Shown one piece after another: positions 6,643 to 13,870 of a stretch of 14,730 bases of DNA (position 1 is its first letter; each line of letters opens with the position of its first letter). Origin of the DNA: Flavobacteriales bacterium (GTDB lineage Bacteria > Bacteroidota > Bacteroidia > Flavobacteriales > Flavobacteriaceae); assembly GCA_003229235.1 (NCBI GenBank), contig QIIH01000354.1, positions 1 through 14,730 of the forward strand. The letters are read 5' to 3'. The position numbers were made by a program, and so were the translations under genes. The notes below the pieces were generated by a model, which was given only the letters and a program-made list of their open reading frames with translations, had not been told where the DNA came from and ran no database searches.

Positions 6643-7561
6643 AGTAGAACTGAGACAACATATGGATTTAGGTCTAATTCTTTCTACCTTTTTTGAGTTT
6701 ATAAAATACAATCTAAAGGCATATGCTAACGTATTTATGCGCTATAATGGTATTTTTATAATAGTACTCTTAGGCATTAGTTATATGCTCGTTTCTGGCT
6801 TTTTTGGAATGGCGGCGGCTGCGCAAAATTTTGAAAGTTCTCAAGCAGAAACCATGACATCTACAGCCGTCATGGGCTTAGGCGCAATGGCTCTTTTGAT
6901 AGTTTTTATTTTGGTTGCAGCGCTCAACTATAGTTTATCATCTGTTTTTTTGATTAGCTATGTAAATAACGACGACCCAACAGTAGAGATTGACCCTAAA
7001 ATGGTTTGGAAAAAGACCGTAGATTCTTTAGGTAAAATAATCGTATTTATCTTGCTTCTTATTTTGATATACATCGGCTATTTTGTCGTGAGTATTATAC
7101 TTGCAATTATTCCGATTGTTGGAGCAATAGCTCAATATGTGCTTAATTTTGCGATGGCTGCTTGGATGGGGATTGCTTTTATGGTTATGCTTAACGAAGG
7201 TAAAAGCGTTGGCGATTCCTTTGGAGAGGCTTGGAAGCTAATGACCAAAAATTTCTGGAAATGCGTAGGAGTGAATTTTATAGTGGGGGTAGTATTTGGC
7301 ATTCTATTTTTGTTTGTGCTGTCTGTGCCCAGTCTCCTAATTGGAGTTTGGACGTGGCATGCCGTAGATGTAGGAGATGACGTTTTAACCTCTGTTGCAT
7401 ATAAGCTAGTCTATACAGTGGTGTTATGCGGCCTTTTAGTTGGCTCTGCTTTCGGGCAATCTTTATCACAATTTGGGAACGGTGTTCTTTATTATTCTCT
7501 CAACGAAGATAAATATAACAAGCATTTACGTGCAAAAATCGAACAAATAGGACGTGAATAA
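6629..7561 (+). CDS. Polytopic membrane protein of unknown function in the MoxR operon
   Basis: I do not recognise a firm family. The 310-residue protein has about six hydrophobic segments (41-63, 82-112, 136-165, 170-188, 213-240 and 258-280) and short charged ends. The pattern EGKSVGDSFGEAWKLMTKNFWKCVGV (190-215), an amphipathic helix leading into a membrane helix, recalls the membrane domains of DUF975 and of glycerophosphodiester phosphodiesterases, but no catalytic domain is present. The start is ATG 6629, 14 bases inside the preceding gene; a later Met (M12) is possible. The stop overlaps the next gene's GTG by 8 bases. The tight coupling implies that it works with the SpoIIM, DUF4129 and DUF4350 membrane proteins as part of one assembly (inference). 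Confidence 0.8.
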   Translation: MSKPRVELRQHMDLGLILSTFFEFIKYNLKAYANVFMRYNGIFIIVLLGISYMLVSGFFGMAAAAQNFESSQAETMTSTAVMGLGAMALLIVFILVAALNYSLSSVFLISYVNNDDPTVEIDPKMVWKKTVDSLGKIIVFILLLILIYIGYFVVSIILAIIPIVGAIAQYVLNFAMAAWMGIAFMVMLNEGKSVGDSFGEAWKLMTKNFWKCVGVNFIVGVVFGILFLFVLSVPSLLIGVWTWHAVDVGDDVLTSVAYKLVYTVVLCGLLVGSAFGQSLSQFGNGVLYYSLNEDKYNKHLRAKIEQIGRE

Positions 7562-8282
7562 AGCCTTTTTACTTTTGATATTATTTTTGATTACTCCTTT
7601 GGCGATGTCGTCTCAGGGCGAAATCCTGCCCGAGCTAGTTATTGATAGCACTCAAGTGGTAAAAAAAGATTTTAATAAAGATTTGAGTCAAGAGTATACA
7701 GAAAAAGATTTTGATTACGATCAAATTCGAGGCGAATCAGAGAACTTCTTAAAACGATTTGTCAATTGGTTTTTTAAAAAGCTTGAGGATATCTTTGGGA
7801 TCGAAGTAAACCCTAATTTATATAGTATTGTAGAAACATTACTCTATATAATTTTGATAGCTGTTGGGCTGTTTTTAATGGTTCGCTTGCTAATGGGACA
7901 ACAGGCCACCTCTTTTTTTAGAGGCAAAAGTAAAGCGCTTGCACCACTATCGATTCATGAAGAGCAACTCACCCAGACAGACTTTGATGCATTGATTGGG
8001 CAAGCACTAAGCCAAAATGACTATCGCCTTGCGATTAGGTATCAATACCTAAAAATATTGCGGCAGCTATCTCTTGAAAATATAATTGAGTGGCATTTCG
8101 AAAAAACCAATAGCGATTATGTGAGTGAGATTAATTCTGATCAGATAAAACAAGGCTTTAGTAAAGTGTCCTATCTATACGAGCATATTTGGTATGGCGA
8201 ATTTGCGATAGATGCCCAAGGGTATCAAAAAGCCGATAGTTCTTTTAACTCCTTTTTAAATACCATCAAACGCAATGGATAA
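7554..8282 (+). CDS. DUF4129 domain-containing membrane protein
   Basis: The 242-residue protein starts at GTG 7554, inside the previous gene. A signal peptide (residues 1-20, cleavage after about MSSQ) leads to an acidic, Lys-rich extracytoplasmic part (24-85), one transmembrane helix (92-114), and a cytoplasmic C-terminal DUF4129 domain (about 140-240) with LAIRYQYLKILRQLSLENIIEW (159-180) and YLYEHIWYGEF (208-218). DUF4129 domains recur in MoxR/DUF58 clusters and in some transglutaminase-like proteins; their function is unknown. The topology suggests a link between the periplasm and the cytoplasmic ATPase. It overlaps the DUF4350 gene by 8 bases. It is not a transglutaminase here because no such domain is attached. 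Confidence 0.85.
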   Translation: MNKAFLLLILFLITPLAMSSQGEILPELVIDSTQVVKKDFNKDLSQEYTEKDFDYDQIRGESENFLKRFVNWFFKKLEDIFGIEVNPNLYSIVETLLYIILIAVGLFLMVRLLMGQQATSFFRGKSKALAPLSIHEEQLTQTDFDALIGQALSQNDYRLAIRYQYLKILRQLSLENIIEWHFEKTNSDYVSEINSDQIKQGFSKVSYLYEHIWYGEFAIDAQGYQKADSSFNSFLNTIKRNG

Positions 8283-9459
8283 AAGAGCAAAAAGAATACT
8301 AATGGCATTTGGCATAGCGGTGTTCGCGCTAATCGTTGTAGAGCTTTCTAGCCCAAAACCTATCGATTGGAGGCCAAGCTATACATCTACAGACAAGATC
8401 CCCTTTGGAAGCTATGTGTTTTTTAACGAATTAGATGCTATTTTTGAGAATACACCGATAGAACGAGTTACCCAAGACCCCTACGAATTTTTAAAGAATA
8501 AAAAATCCTCTCAAGGCGAACTCTATATATTTTTAAATAACCATCTCAATTTTGACAAAGAGCAATTTAATCAACTAAGTGAATTTGTGTATGCCGGAAA
8601 TACCGCGTTAATGGCTGCTAGCAATTTTGGTAACGTCATTGCCGATTCACTTTTAGTAAACACCTTTAACGACTACAGAGACTTACGGCCAGAGATCGCT
8701 CCAAAATTTTACAGCCCTAGTTTAAAGACAGATTCTTTGGTGGTCTTTGGCAAGAATATGTACCCAGCTTCTTTTTCTGAAATAGATAGTGTTAGCACCA
8801 CTGCTTTGGGCTATTTTATGGACGAAGACGACGAAATTCGGCATAATTATATCAAGATAGAACATGGCGAAGGCTATTTTTATTTAATGAGTATTCCAGA
8901 GGCCTTTACAAATTATTATTTGCTCAAAGAGCATCAACAGTATGCCGAGAATGCATTGTCTTACTTTAACCCCTCAAAAATTTATTGGGATGAGTATATA
9001 AAGTCTGGACGGGTAATTATCTCGAGTAAAATGCGCTTTGTACTCACCCAACCTGCTCTTAAATGGGCCTATTATATTACAATTCTTGGACTGCTTTTGT
9101 TTGTGATTTTTAAAGGCAAACGAGAACAACGCATCATAGAACTTATTACACCGTTAAAGAACGACACCAAAGATTTTACCGCCACCATTGGAGATCTACA
9201 TTTTCAGTATAAAGATTTCACAAATATTGTTACTAAACGCATTACTTACTTTTTGCAACGAGTGCGTTCTGAACTCTATATGACCACCAGCGATTTTGAC
9301 ACAACATTTATTAAAAGACTATCGCTCAAGAGCGGAAACACGCCTGAAGATACTCAAGAGTTGATAAATTTTATCAATGCTTTGCGCTCTAAGCCAGTGC
9401 ATAGCGAAGAGGATCTTATTAAACTAAACAAATTATTACAAAAATTTACAATACATTAA
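8275..9459 (+). CDS. DUF4350 domain-containing membrane protein
   Basis: The 394-residue protein has an N-terminal membrane anchor (7-24), a large extracytoplasmic region (25-260), a second helix (262-279) and a cytoplasmic tail (280-394). The DUF4350 part begins with PSYTSTDKIPFGSYVFFNELD (34-54), and the family's GATase-like fold would include YIFLNNHLNFDKEQFNQL (84-101) and YAGNTALMAASNFG (106-119). The tail is helical and charged. DUF4350 proteins commonly sit between DUF4129 and MoxR genes; their activity is unknown, and I see no catalytic Cys of a true glutamine amidotransferase. The start is ATG 8275, overlapping the DUF4129 stop by 8 bases. The MoxR gene begins 3 bases after its stop. 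Confidence 0.85.
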   Translation: MDKRAKRILMAFGIAVFALIVVELSSPKPIDWRPSYTSTDKIPFGSYVFFNELDAIFENTPIERVTQDPYEFLKNKKSSQGELYIFLNNHLNFDKEQFNQLSEFVYAGNTALMAASNFGNVIADSLLVNTFNDYRDLRPEIAPKFYSPSLKTDSLVVFGKNMYPASFSEIDSVSTTALGYFMDEDDEIRHNYIKIEHGEGYFYLMSIPEAFTNYYLLKEHQQYAENALSYFNPSKIYWDEYIKSGRVIISSKMRFVLTQPALKWAYYITILGLLLFVIFKGKREQRIIELITPLKNDTKDFTATIGDLHFQYKDFTNIVTKRITYFLQRVRSELYMTTSDFDTTFIKRLSLKSGNTPEDTQELINFINALRSKPVHSEEDLIKLNKLLQKFTIH

Positions 9460-9462
9460 GAT

Positions 9463-10533
9463 ATGGAAGAGCAAGAAATACCTCAAAACGAGCCCACCAA
9501 CTCAAACAATCAAGGCGAGACTCCTAATCAAAACCCAGAGGAAACCACAAATGAAGAGCAAGAGATGGCCTTTACTTCTCGTTTAGATTTATCGCATTTA
9601 ATAAAAGCTGTTGCGGCTATCAAATCGCAAATAGGGAAAGTAATTGTTGGGCAACACGACATGGTCGAGTTACTAATAATTTCGATCTTGGCAAATGGCC
9701 ATTCCTTAATAGAAGGTGTCCCAGGTGTCGCAAAAACAGTAACTGCCAAGCTTTTAGCAAAAACTATGGATGTTAAGTTTAGTCGTATACAGTTTACACC
9801 AGATCTAATGCCAAGTGACATTTTAGGTACTTCTATTTTTAATATGAAAACCCAGGAGTTTGAGTTTAAACCCGGCCCAATATTTAGCAATTTAGTTTTG
9901 ATCGACGAAATTAATCGCGCGCCGGCTAAAACACAGGCAGCCCTTTTTGAGGTAATGGCAGAACGCCAAATTACTATAGACGGAATTGAGAATGTTATGG
10001 ATGCGCCGTTCTTGGTGTTTGCTACGCAAAACCCAATAGATCAAGAAGGCACCTATGCCCTTCCTGAAGCACAGTTAGACCGTTTCTTGTTTAAGATTAA
10101 CGTAGATTATCCTGACCTCGAAGACGAGGTTCAAATTTTAGTAAACGAACATAAACGAGAAGATGCAGACACCCTCGACGAAATTAATGCTGTTTTAACT
10201 GCAGAGAAAATTGAGGAATATCAAAAGCTTATCAAAAAGATAATTATAGAAGATCATTTGATTCAATATATCGCGGCATTGGTTAATAGTACACGTACTA
10301 ATGCCAATCTATATTTAGGAGCCTCGCCTAGGGCTTCTATTGCAATTATGAATAGTGCTAAGGCTAAAGCTGCCATCGAAGGGCGAGATTTTGTAACGCC
10401 AGATGATATCAAAAAAGTGGCTATGCCGGTACTGCGCCATCGTGTAATTGTTACTCCAGAACGAGAGATGGAAGGTTTTACATCTGATAAAGTAGTGAGT
10501 CAAATAATCGAAACCCTCGAAATTCCTAGATAG
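9463..10533 (+). CDS. MoxR family AAA+ ATPase
   Basis: This 356-residue cytoplasmic ATPase is the motor of the cluster. MoxR proteins are thought to act as chaperones that load or remodel partner complexes, often with DUF58 or vWA proteins. The motifs are complete: Walker A GVPGVAKT (85-92), Walker B LVLIDE (144-149) followed by INRAPAKTQAALFEVMAERQ (150-169), sensor 1 Asn190 in ATQNP, arginine finger Arg207 in LDRF, and sensor 2 Arg290 in GASPRAS. The first 34 residues are an Asn/Glu/Pro/Gln-rich, probably disordered extension. If M35 were the true start the protein would have the usual family length, but ATG 9463 sits 3 bases after the previous stop and is favoured by the operon spacing. 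It precedes DUF58 with a 1-base overlap. Confidence 0.96.
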   Translation: MEEQEIPQNEPTNSNNQGETPNQNPEETTNEEQEMAFTSRLDLSHLIKAVAAIKSQIGKVIVGQHDMVELLIISILANGHSLIEGVPGVAKTVTAKLLAKTMDVKFSRIQFTPDLMPSDILGTSIFNMKTQEFEFKPGPIFSNLVLIDEINRAPAKTQAALFEVMAERQITIDGIENVMDAPFLVFATQNPIDQEGTYALPEAQLDRFLFKINVDYPDLEDEVQILVNEHKREDADTLDEINAVLTAEKIEEYQKLIKKIIIEDHLIQYIAALVNSTRTNANLYLGASPRASIAIMNSAKAKAAIEGRDFVTPDDIKKVAMPVLRHRVIVTPEREMEGFTSDKVVSQIIETLEIPR

Positions 10534-11867
10534 TGAAGTCTTTTATAAAGAGCTTATATTTTAATCAACTGTTTTTTACAGTACTTATAGCCATTGTTCT
10601 ATTGGCCATAATAGCCTTTTTGGTGCCCTCTCTTTTTGGTGTGGTTAAGTTGCTTTTTACTATTCTCATAGCTCTTTCTATTTTTGACATTTTACTCTTG
10701 TATCGCAATAAAACAGGTGTTTTAGCAAAAAGAGACGTTCCAGAAAAACTTTCGAACGGCGATCAAAATCCAATAGGTATTACCCTTACTAGCCGGTATT
10801 TATTCAAGGTTTTTGTTAAAATTATCGACGAAATTCCACAGCAATGGCAAATACGAGATTTCGAAATTAACACACAATTATCGCCATCAGAGGAGCGCAA
10901 TTTCACATATCACGTACGCCCTACAGAGCGTGGCGAATATCATTTTGGCTATATTAATGTTTTTTCTAAAACAATTTTAGGATTGGTCTCGCGTAGGCAA
11001 CAGTATGATTACAATTATATGGTGCCTAATTATCCGTCCTTTTTGCAACTTAAAAAATACGAATTTGTCGCTTTCACTAATAAACTCAAGCTCTTTGGGC
11101 TTAAAAAAATAAGGCGCATTGGTAATACATTCGAGTTTGAACAGATAAAAGAATATGTTTCAGGAGACGATATTCGCAATCTAAACTGGAAGGCTACTGC
11201 CAAACGCAATACGCTTATGGTGAACCAATATCAAGACGAAAAGTCGCAGCCAGTTTATTCGGTAATCGATACTGGGCGTGTTATGAAAATGCCTTTTAAT
11301 GGCCTTAGTTTGCTTGATTACGCAATCAATTCCACGCTAGTGATATCGAGTATTGTACTCAGAAAGCAGGACAAAGCAGGGATGTTTTCTTTTTCTAGAA
11401 AAGTTGAAAATCAGATTGTTGCCAAACAGCGAAAATCACAAATGAATCTAATTTTAGAGAGCCTTTACAACATACAAACAGATTTTTCTGAAAGTGATTT
11501 CTCTAGACTCTATATCGATATTAAGCGCCGAATTAATCAGCGAAGTTTATTGCTTTTGTATAGTAATTTTGAAACCTTAGATGCATTACACAGGCAACTC
11601 CCCTATTTACAAGCGATTGCTAAAACACATTTGCTGGTGGTTATCTTTTTTGAAAATACAGAACTTAAAGAAATGGTGATGCAACCAGCACATACCACAA
11701 GAGAAATATTTCAAAAGACAATTGCAGAAAAATTTATCTACGAAAAGAAGCTCATTGCCACAGAACTTAAAAAACACGGAATACAAGCTATCTTAACTTC
11801 ACCAGAGAATTTAACCGTAAATACAATTAATAAATACTTAGAAATTAAAGCAAGAGGTCTTTTATAA
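10533..11867 (+). CDS. DUF58 domain-containing protein (MoxR partner)
   Basis: The 444-residue protein begins at GTG 10533, whose first base is the last base of the MoxR stop TAG. Two membrane helices (about 12-32 and 34-56) are followed by an extracytoplasmic or beta-rich stretch (65-165) and the DUF58 core, including FEFEQIKEYVSGDDIRNLNW (200-219) and the following AKRNTLMVNQYQDE. A vWA-like fold follows from YSVIDTGRVM (242-251). The MIDAS consensus DxSxS is degenerate here (D246-T-G-R), so metal binding through it is doubtful. DUF58 proteins are the commonest partners of MoxR ATPases. It is the last gene of the operon. No clear terminator follows before the DUF2141 promoter. Confidence 0.93.
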   Translation: MKSFIKSLYFNQLFFTVLIAIVLLAIIAFLVPSLFGVVKLLFTILIALSIFDILLLYRNKTGVLAKRDVPEKLSNGDQNPIGITLTSRYLFKVFVKIIDEIPQQWQIRDFEINTQLSPSEERNFTYHVRPTERGEYHFGYINVFSKTILGLVSRRQQYDYNYMVPNYPSFLQLKKYEFVAFTNKLKLFGLKKIRRIGNTFEFEQIKEYVSGDDIRNLNWKATAKRNTLMVNQYQDEKSQPVYSVIDTGRVMKMPFNGLSLLDYAINSTLVISSIVLRKQDKAGMFSFSRKVENQIVAKQRKSQMNLILESLYNIQTDFSESDFSRLYIDIKRRINQRSLLLLYSNFETLDALHRQLPYLQAIAKTHLLVVIFFENTELKEMVMQPAHTTREIFQKTIAEKFIYEKKLIATELKKHGIQAILTSPENLTVNTINKYLEIKARGLL

Positions 11868-11905
11868 CAGTTGACCCCCAATAAATTACAATTGAGTAAA
11901 ACTTG

Positions 11906-11937
11906 TTGGCAGGCCTTAATCTTATCCTGCATATTTG
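11906..11937 (+). promoter_or_regulatory. Candidate promoter for the DUF2141 gene
   Basis: TTG (11906-11908), 21 bases, then CATATTTG (11930-11937), one base off TAnnTTTG. A dyad, GCAGG (11909-11913) and CCTGC (11926-11930), fills the spacer and could be an operator or chance. The ATG follows at 11973. Confidence 0.4.
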
Positions 11938-11972
11938 TAGTGTAATTAATCAATATTTAAAAACACACTACT

Positions 11973-12404
11973 ATGAAAGCTTTTGTAATCACATGTTTAA
12001 TTCTAACCACAGCATCAGTAAATCAGCAGTTTGCACAAGAATCTTTAACCGAGGCAACAGGAACAGAAATCACTGTAACCGTACCCGTAAACGCGACAGA
12101 TGGTCAAATAATCGTTGGGCTTTATAACAAAGACAATTTTATGCGTCAGCCACTACAAGCACTCACGAGTGAAATCAAAGACGGGCAGGCCAAAGTTACT
12201 TTTGCCAATATTGTCCCTGGCGAATATGCAATCACGCTGTTTCATGATAAAAACAACGACAGTCAATTGAATTTTGACACAAATGGAAGGCCATCAGAAG
12301 ACTATGGAGTATCGAACAATGCAATGAGTATGGGCCCACCACAGTGGAGTGATGCTGCTTTTACAGTTGCAGATCAACCAATTGCATTAGAGATTAGAAT
12401 GTAG
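11973..12404 (+). CDS. DUF2141 domain-containing secreted protein
   Basis: The 143-residue protein has a Sec signal peptide (1-21; likely cleavage after QQFAQ or just before it) and a DUF2141 domain (about 31-143). Typical family features are the strands TEITVTVPV and GQIIVGLYNKDNF, then PGEYAITLFHDKNNDSQLNFD (82-102), YGVSNNAM (111-118), MGPPQWSDAAFTV (120-132) and a C-terminal strand. The Asp/Asn-rich loop HDKNNDSQLNFD (91-102) resembles a calcium-binding loop. The function is unknown; it is probably a beta-sandwich protein in the periplasm or outside the cell. It is monocistronic, with its own promoter and a strong terminator, so it is not part of the MoxR operon. Confidence 0.92.
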   Translation: MKAFVITCLILTTASVNQQFAQESLTEATGTEITVTVPVNATDGQIIVGLYNKDNFMRQPLQALTSEIKDGQAKVTFANIVPGEYAITLFHDKNNDSQLNFDTNGRPSEDYGVSNNAMSMGPPQWSDAAFTVADQPIALEIRM

Positions 12405-12425
12405 CCAAGTTTTATTCATCAATCT

Positions 12426-12457
12426 AAAGCGGTCGATATCTTCGATCGCTTTTTTTT
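12426..12457 (+). terminator. Intrinsic terminator after the DUF2141 gene
   Basis: An 11-base stem (12426-12436 with 12442-12452, one G-U pair at its centre) closes a 5-base loop TATCT, and its right arm runs into an eight-T tract (12450-12457). It lies 22 bases after the stop codon at 12404. Confidence 0.85.
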
Positions 12458-12510
12458 ATTTATAAAAGTTAATGAATAGCAAAACATTATAAATTTTATT
12501 TATCATTTTG

Positions 12511-12518
12511 TATCTTTA
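12511..12518 (+). promoter_or_regulatory. oxyR: Candidate -7 element of the oxyR promoter
   Basis: TATCTTTA, one base off TAnnTTTG and identical to the element before the SpoIIM-family gene, lies 15 bases before the ATG at 12534. No good TTG is found 17-21 bases upstream, so the promoter may need an activator or be weak. Confidence 0.4.
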
Positions 12519-12533
12519 CACAAAGCAAAATCT

Positions 12534-13472
12534 ATGACAATTACTCAATTAAAATACGTTCTTGCTGTGGCCGAACATCAAAATTTTACCAAGGCTGCTG
12601 CAAAGACCTTCGTTACACAGCCTACGCTAAGCATGCAAATTCAGAAGCTAGAGGATCAGTTAGAAGTCTTGATTTTTGATCGCTCCAAAAAACCAATAGC
12701 ACTCACTCAAATTGGTAATAAAATTGTAAACCAAGCTAAAAACATTGTTAACGAAGCAAATCGAATACAAGATATTGTCGATCAACAAAAAGGGTTTATA
12801 GGTGGCGAATTTAAACTTGGAATTATTCCGACAGTGATGCCTACGCTCTTACCAATGTTTTTAAAAGCTTTCACCAACAAACATCCTAAAGTTCGTCTTA
12901 AGATTGAAGAACTCAACACAGACGACATTATCCAAAAAATGAGTGATGGGCATTTAGATGCTGCTATTGCGGCAACTCCACTCAAATTAGATCATATTAA
13001 AGAGCGTGTTCTGTATTACGAACCCTTTGTGGGTTATGTGCCAAAAAGCCATCGACTGTACCCCAAAAAGGTGATAGACGTTAAAGATCTACGCATTAAC
13101 GACATATTATTGTTAGAAGATGGTCATTGTTTTAGAGATGGAGTTATTAACCTATGTACTGCGAGTAAAGACAATTATGAAGATTCATTTCAGCTAGAGA
13201 GTGGCAGTTTTGAAACCTTGGTTAAACTATCAGACGAAGGCTTAGGCATGACGCTCCTGCCCTATTTACACACCTTTGATTTGCAAAAAGAACAAAAAAA
13301 GAATCTGCATCATTTTAACGAACCTACTCCTGCGAGAGAAGTGAGCTTGATATATCCAAAAAGTGAATTAAAGATTCAGATAATTGATGCCTTGTATCAA
13401 GTTATATCCGGGATTGTTAGAGGCGCAATCGCTTTTCAAGATGTAAAAATTGTTAGTCCTGTTGCTAAATAA
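12534..13472 (+). CDS. oxyR: Hydrogen-peroxide-responsive LysR-type regulator OxyR
   Basis: This 312-residue transcription factor has the LysR layout: a winged helix-turn-helix at 1-60 (FTKAAAKTFVTQPTLSMQIQ at 18-37), a linker helix (60-88) and a two-lobed sensor domain (92-300). It contains EDGHCFRDGVINLC (195-208), equivalent to the E. coli OxyR segment EDGHCLRDQAMGFC. Cys199 and Cys208 fall on the same numbers as in E. coli, so disulfide switching by peroxide is expected. Other OxyR features are P99-T-V-M-P and DEGLGMTLLP (233-242). Targets in this group usually include catalase, Dps and AhpCF, but none of these lies in the window. The gene is monocistronic, bracketed by a terminator upstream (12426) and downstream (13486). 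The start ATG 12534 gives the standard N-terminus MTITQLKYVLAVAE. Confidence 0.95.
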   Translation: MTITQLKYVLAVAEHQNFTKAAAKTFVTQPTLSMQIQKLEDQLEVLIFDRSKKPIALTQIGNKIVNQAKNIVNEANRIQDIVDQQKGFIGGEFKLGIIPTVMPTLLPMFLKAFTNKHPKVRLKIEELNTDDIIQKMSDGHLDAAIAATPLKLDHIKERVLYYEPFVGYVPKSHRLYPKKVIDVKDLRINDILLLEDGHCFRDGVINLCTASKDNYEDSFQLESGSFETLVKLSDEGLGMTLLPYLHTFDLQKEQKKNLHHFNEPTPAREVSLIYPKSELKIQIIDALYQVISGIVRGAIAFQDVKIVSPVAK

Positions 13473-13485
13473 AAAGAGATAAACT

Positions 13486-13514
13486 AAAAAAGCCTCCAAA
13501 TGGAGGCTTTTTTT
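13486..13514. terminator. Bidirectional terminator between oxyR and the 65-residue protein gene
   Basis: A 12-base perfect stem (13486-13497 with 13502-13513) with loop AAAT; core GCCTCC/GGAGGC flanked by A and T runs, so it works in both directions. On the minus strand the A run begins inside the TAA stop codon of the small gene (13515-13513). Confidence 0.9.
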
Positions 13515-13710
13515 ATGCTTTTAATAGTGTTAAACATTCGTTTAGTTCAGGTTTTTGTTGAATTAAAGAATTTATCCAGATTCTGAGTTCCTCAATTTCA
13601 TGAGGGAGTAATCGTTTCAGGGCTTTCTTCAATTCTTTGCAAAACAGTTGAGGATCAAAGCTTACTTTAGAAAGTACAACTTTTGTGTAATCAAACATTG
13701 CTCTTGCCAT
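13513..13710 (-). CDS. Conserved small protein of unknown function (65 residues)
   Basis: I recall similar short proteins across Flavobacteriaceae (M-FDYTK-VL-KVSFD--LF-KELKKA---LLP-E--EL), so I treat it as a real gene despite its length. It has no signal peptide, membrane helix or metal motif. Helical prediction by eye gives an N-terminal helix (5-16), a basic amphipathic helix (21-34: LFCKELKKALKRLL) and a C-terminal acidic-basic helix (37-50). The start is ATG 13710 (MARAM); a second Met at residue 5 gives MFDYTK, which some homologues may use. Its stop codon lies in the shared terminator with oxyR. It could be a small regulatory or protein-binding factor; no function is established. Confidence 0.8.
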   Translation of the reverse strand: MARAMFDYTKVVLSKVSFDPQLFCKELKKALKRLLPHEIEELRIWINSLIQQKPELNECLTLLKA

Positions 13711-13870
13711 TGTTTATTATTAGTTAGGATTAGGCTAAAAAAGAGTAATTATTCGCTATAGGCTTTATTTTTTATGTTCTATAAATATAGAGAAAAAAAA
13801 CGTCGTTTTTATAAAACTGCCAAAGTTTAACACGGCTTTTTGTTAAATTAATGCTACAGATTTATAAATA
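13711..13870. other. Intergenic region between two minus-strand genes
   Basis: This 160-base AT-rich gap must hold the end of the AIM24 transcript and the promoter of the 65-residue protein. A 7-base inverted repeat TTTAACA/TGTTAAA (13826-13832, 13841-13847) and a 15-base near-palindrome with A and T runs (13796-13810) are visible. The latter reads on the minus strand as a small hairpin followed by T's and could be a weak terminator. TATATTTA (13789-13782, minus) resembles a -7 element, but no TTG has the right spacing. Confidence 0.35.

Noticed and set aside
9528..9890. 120-residue minus-strand frame inside the MoxR gene.
   Set aside because: Antisense shadow of a strongly conserved ATPase domain, with no recognisable features of its own.
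11903..12127. A 74-residue frame overlapping the DUF2141 start.
   Set aside because: Shadow of the DUF2141 gene in another frame, low-complexity Arg/Asn-rich, and begins within the promoter.
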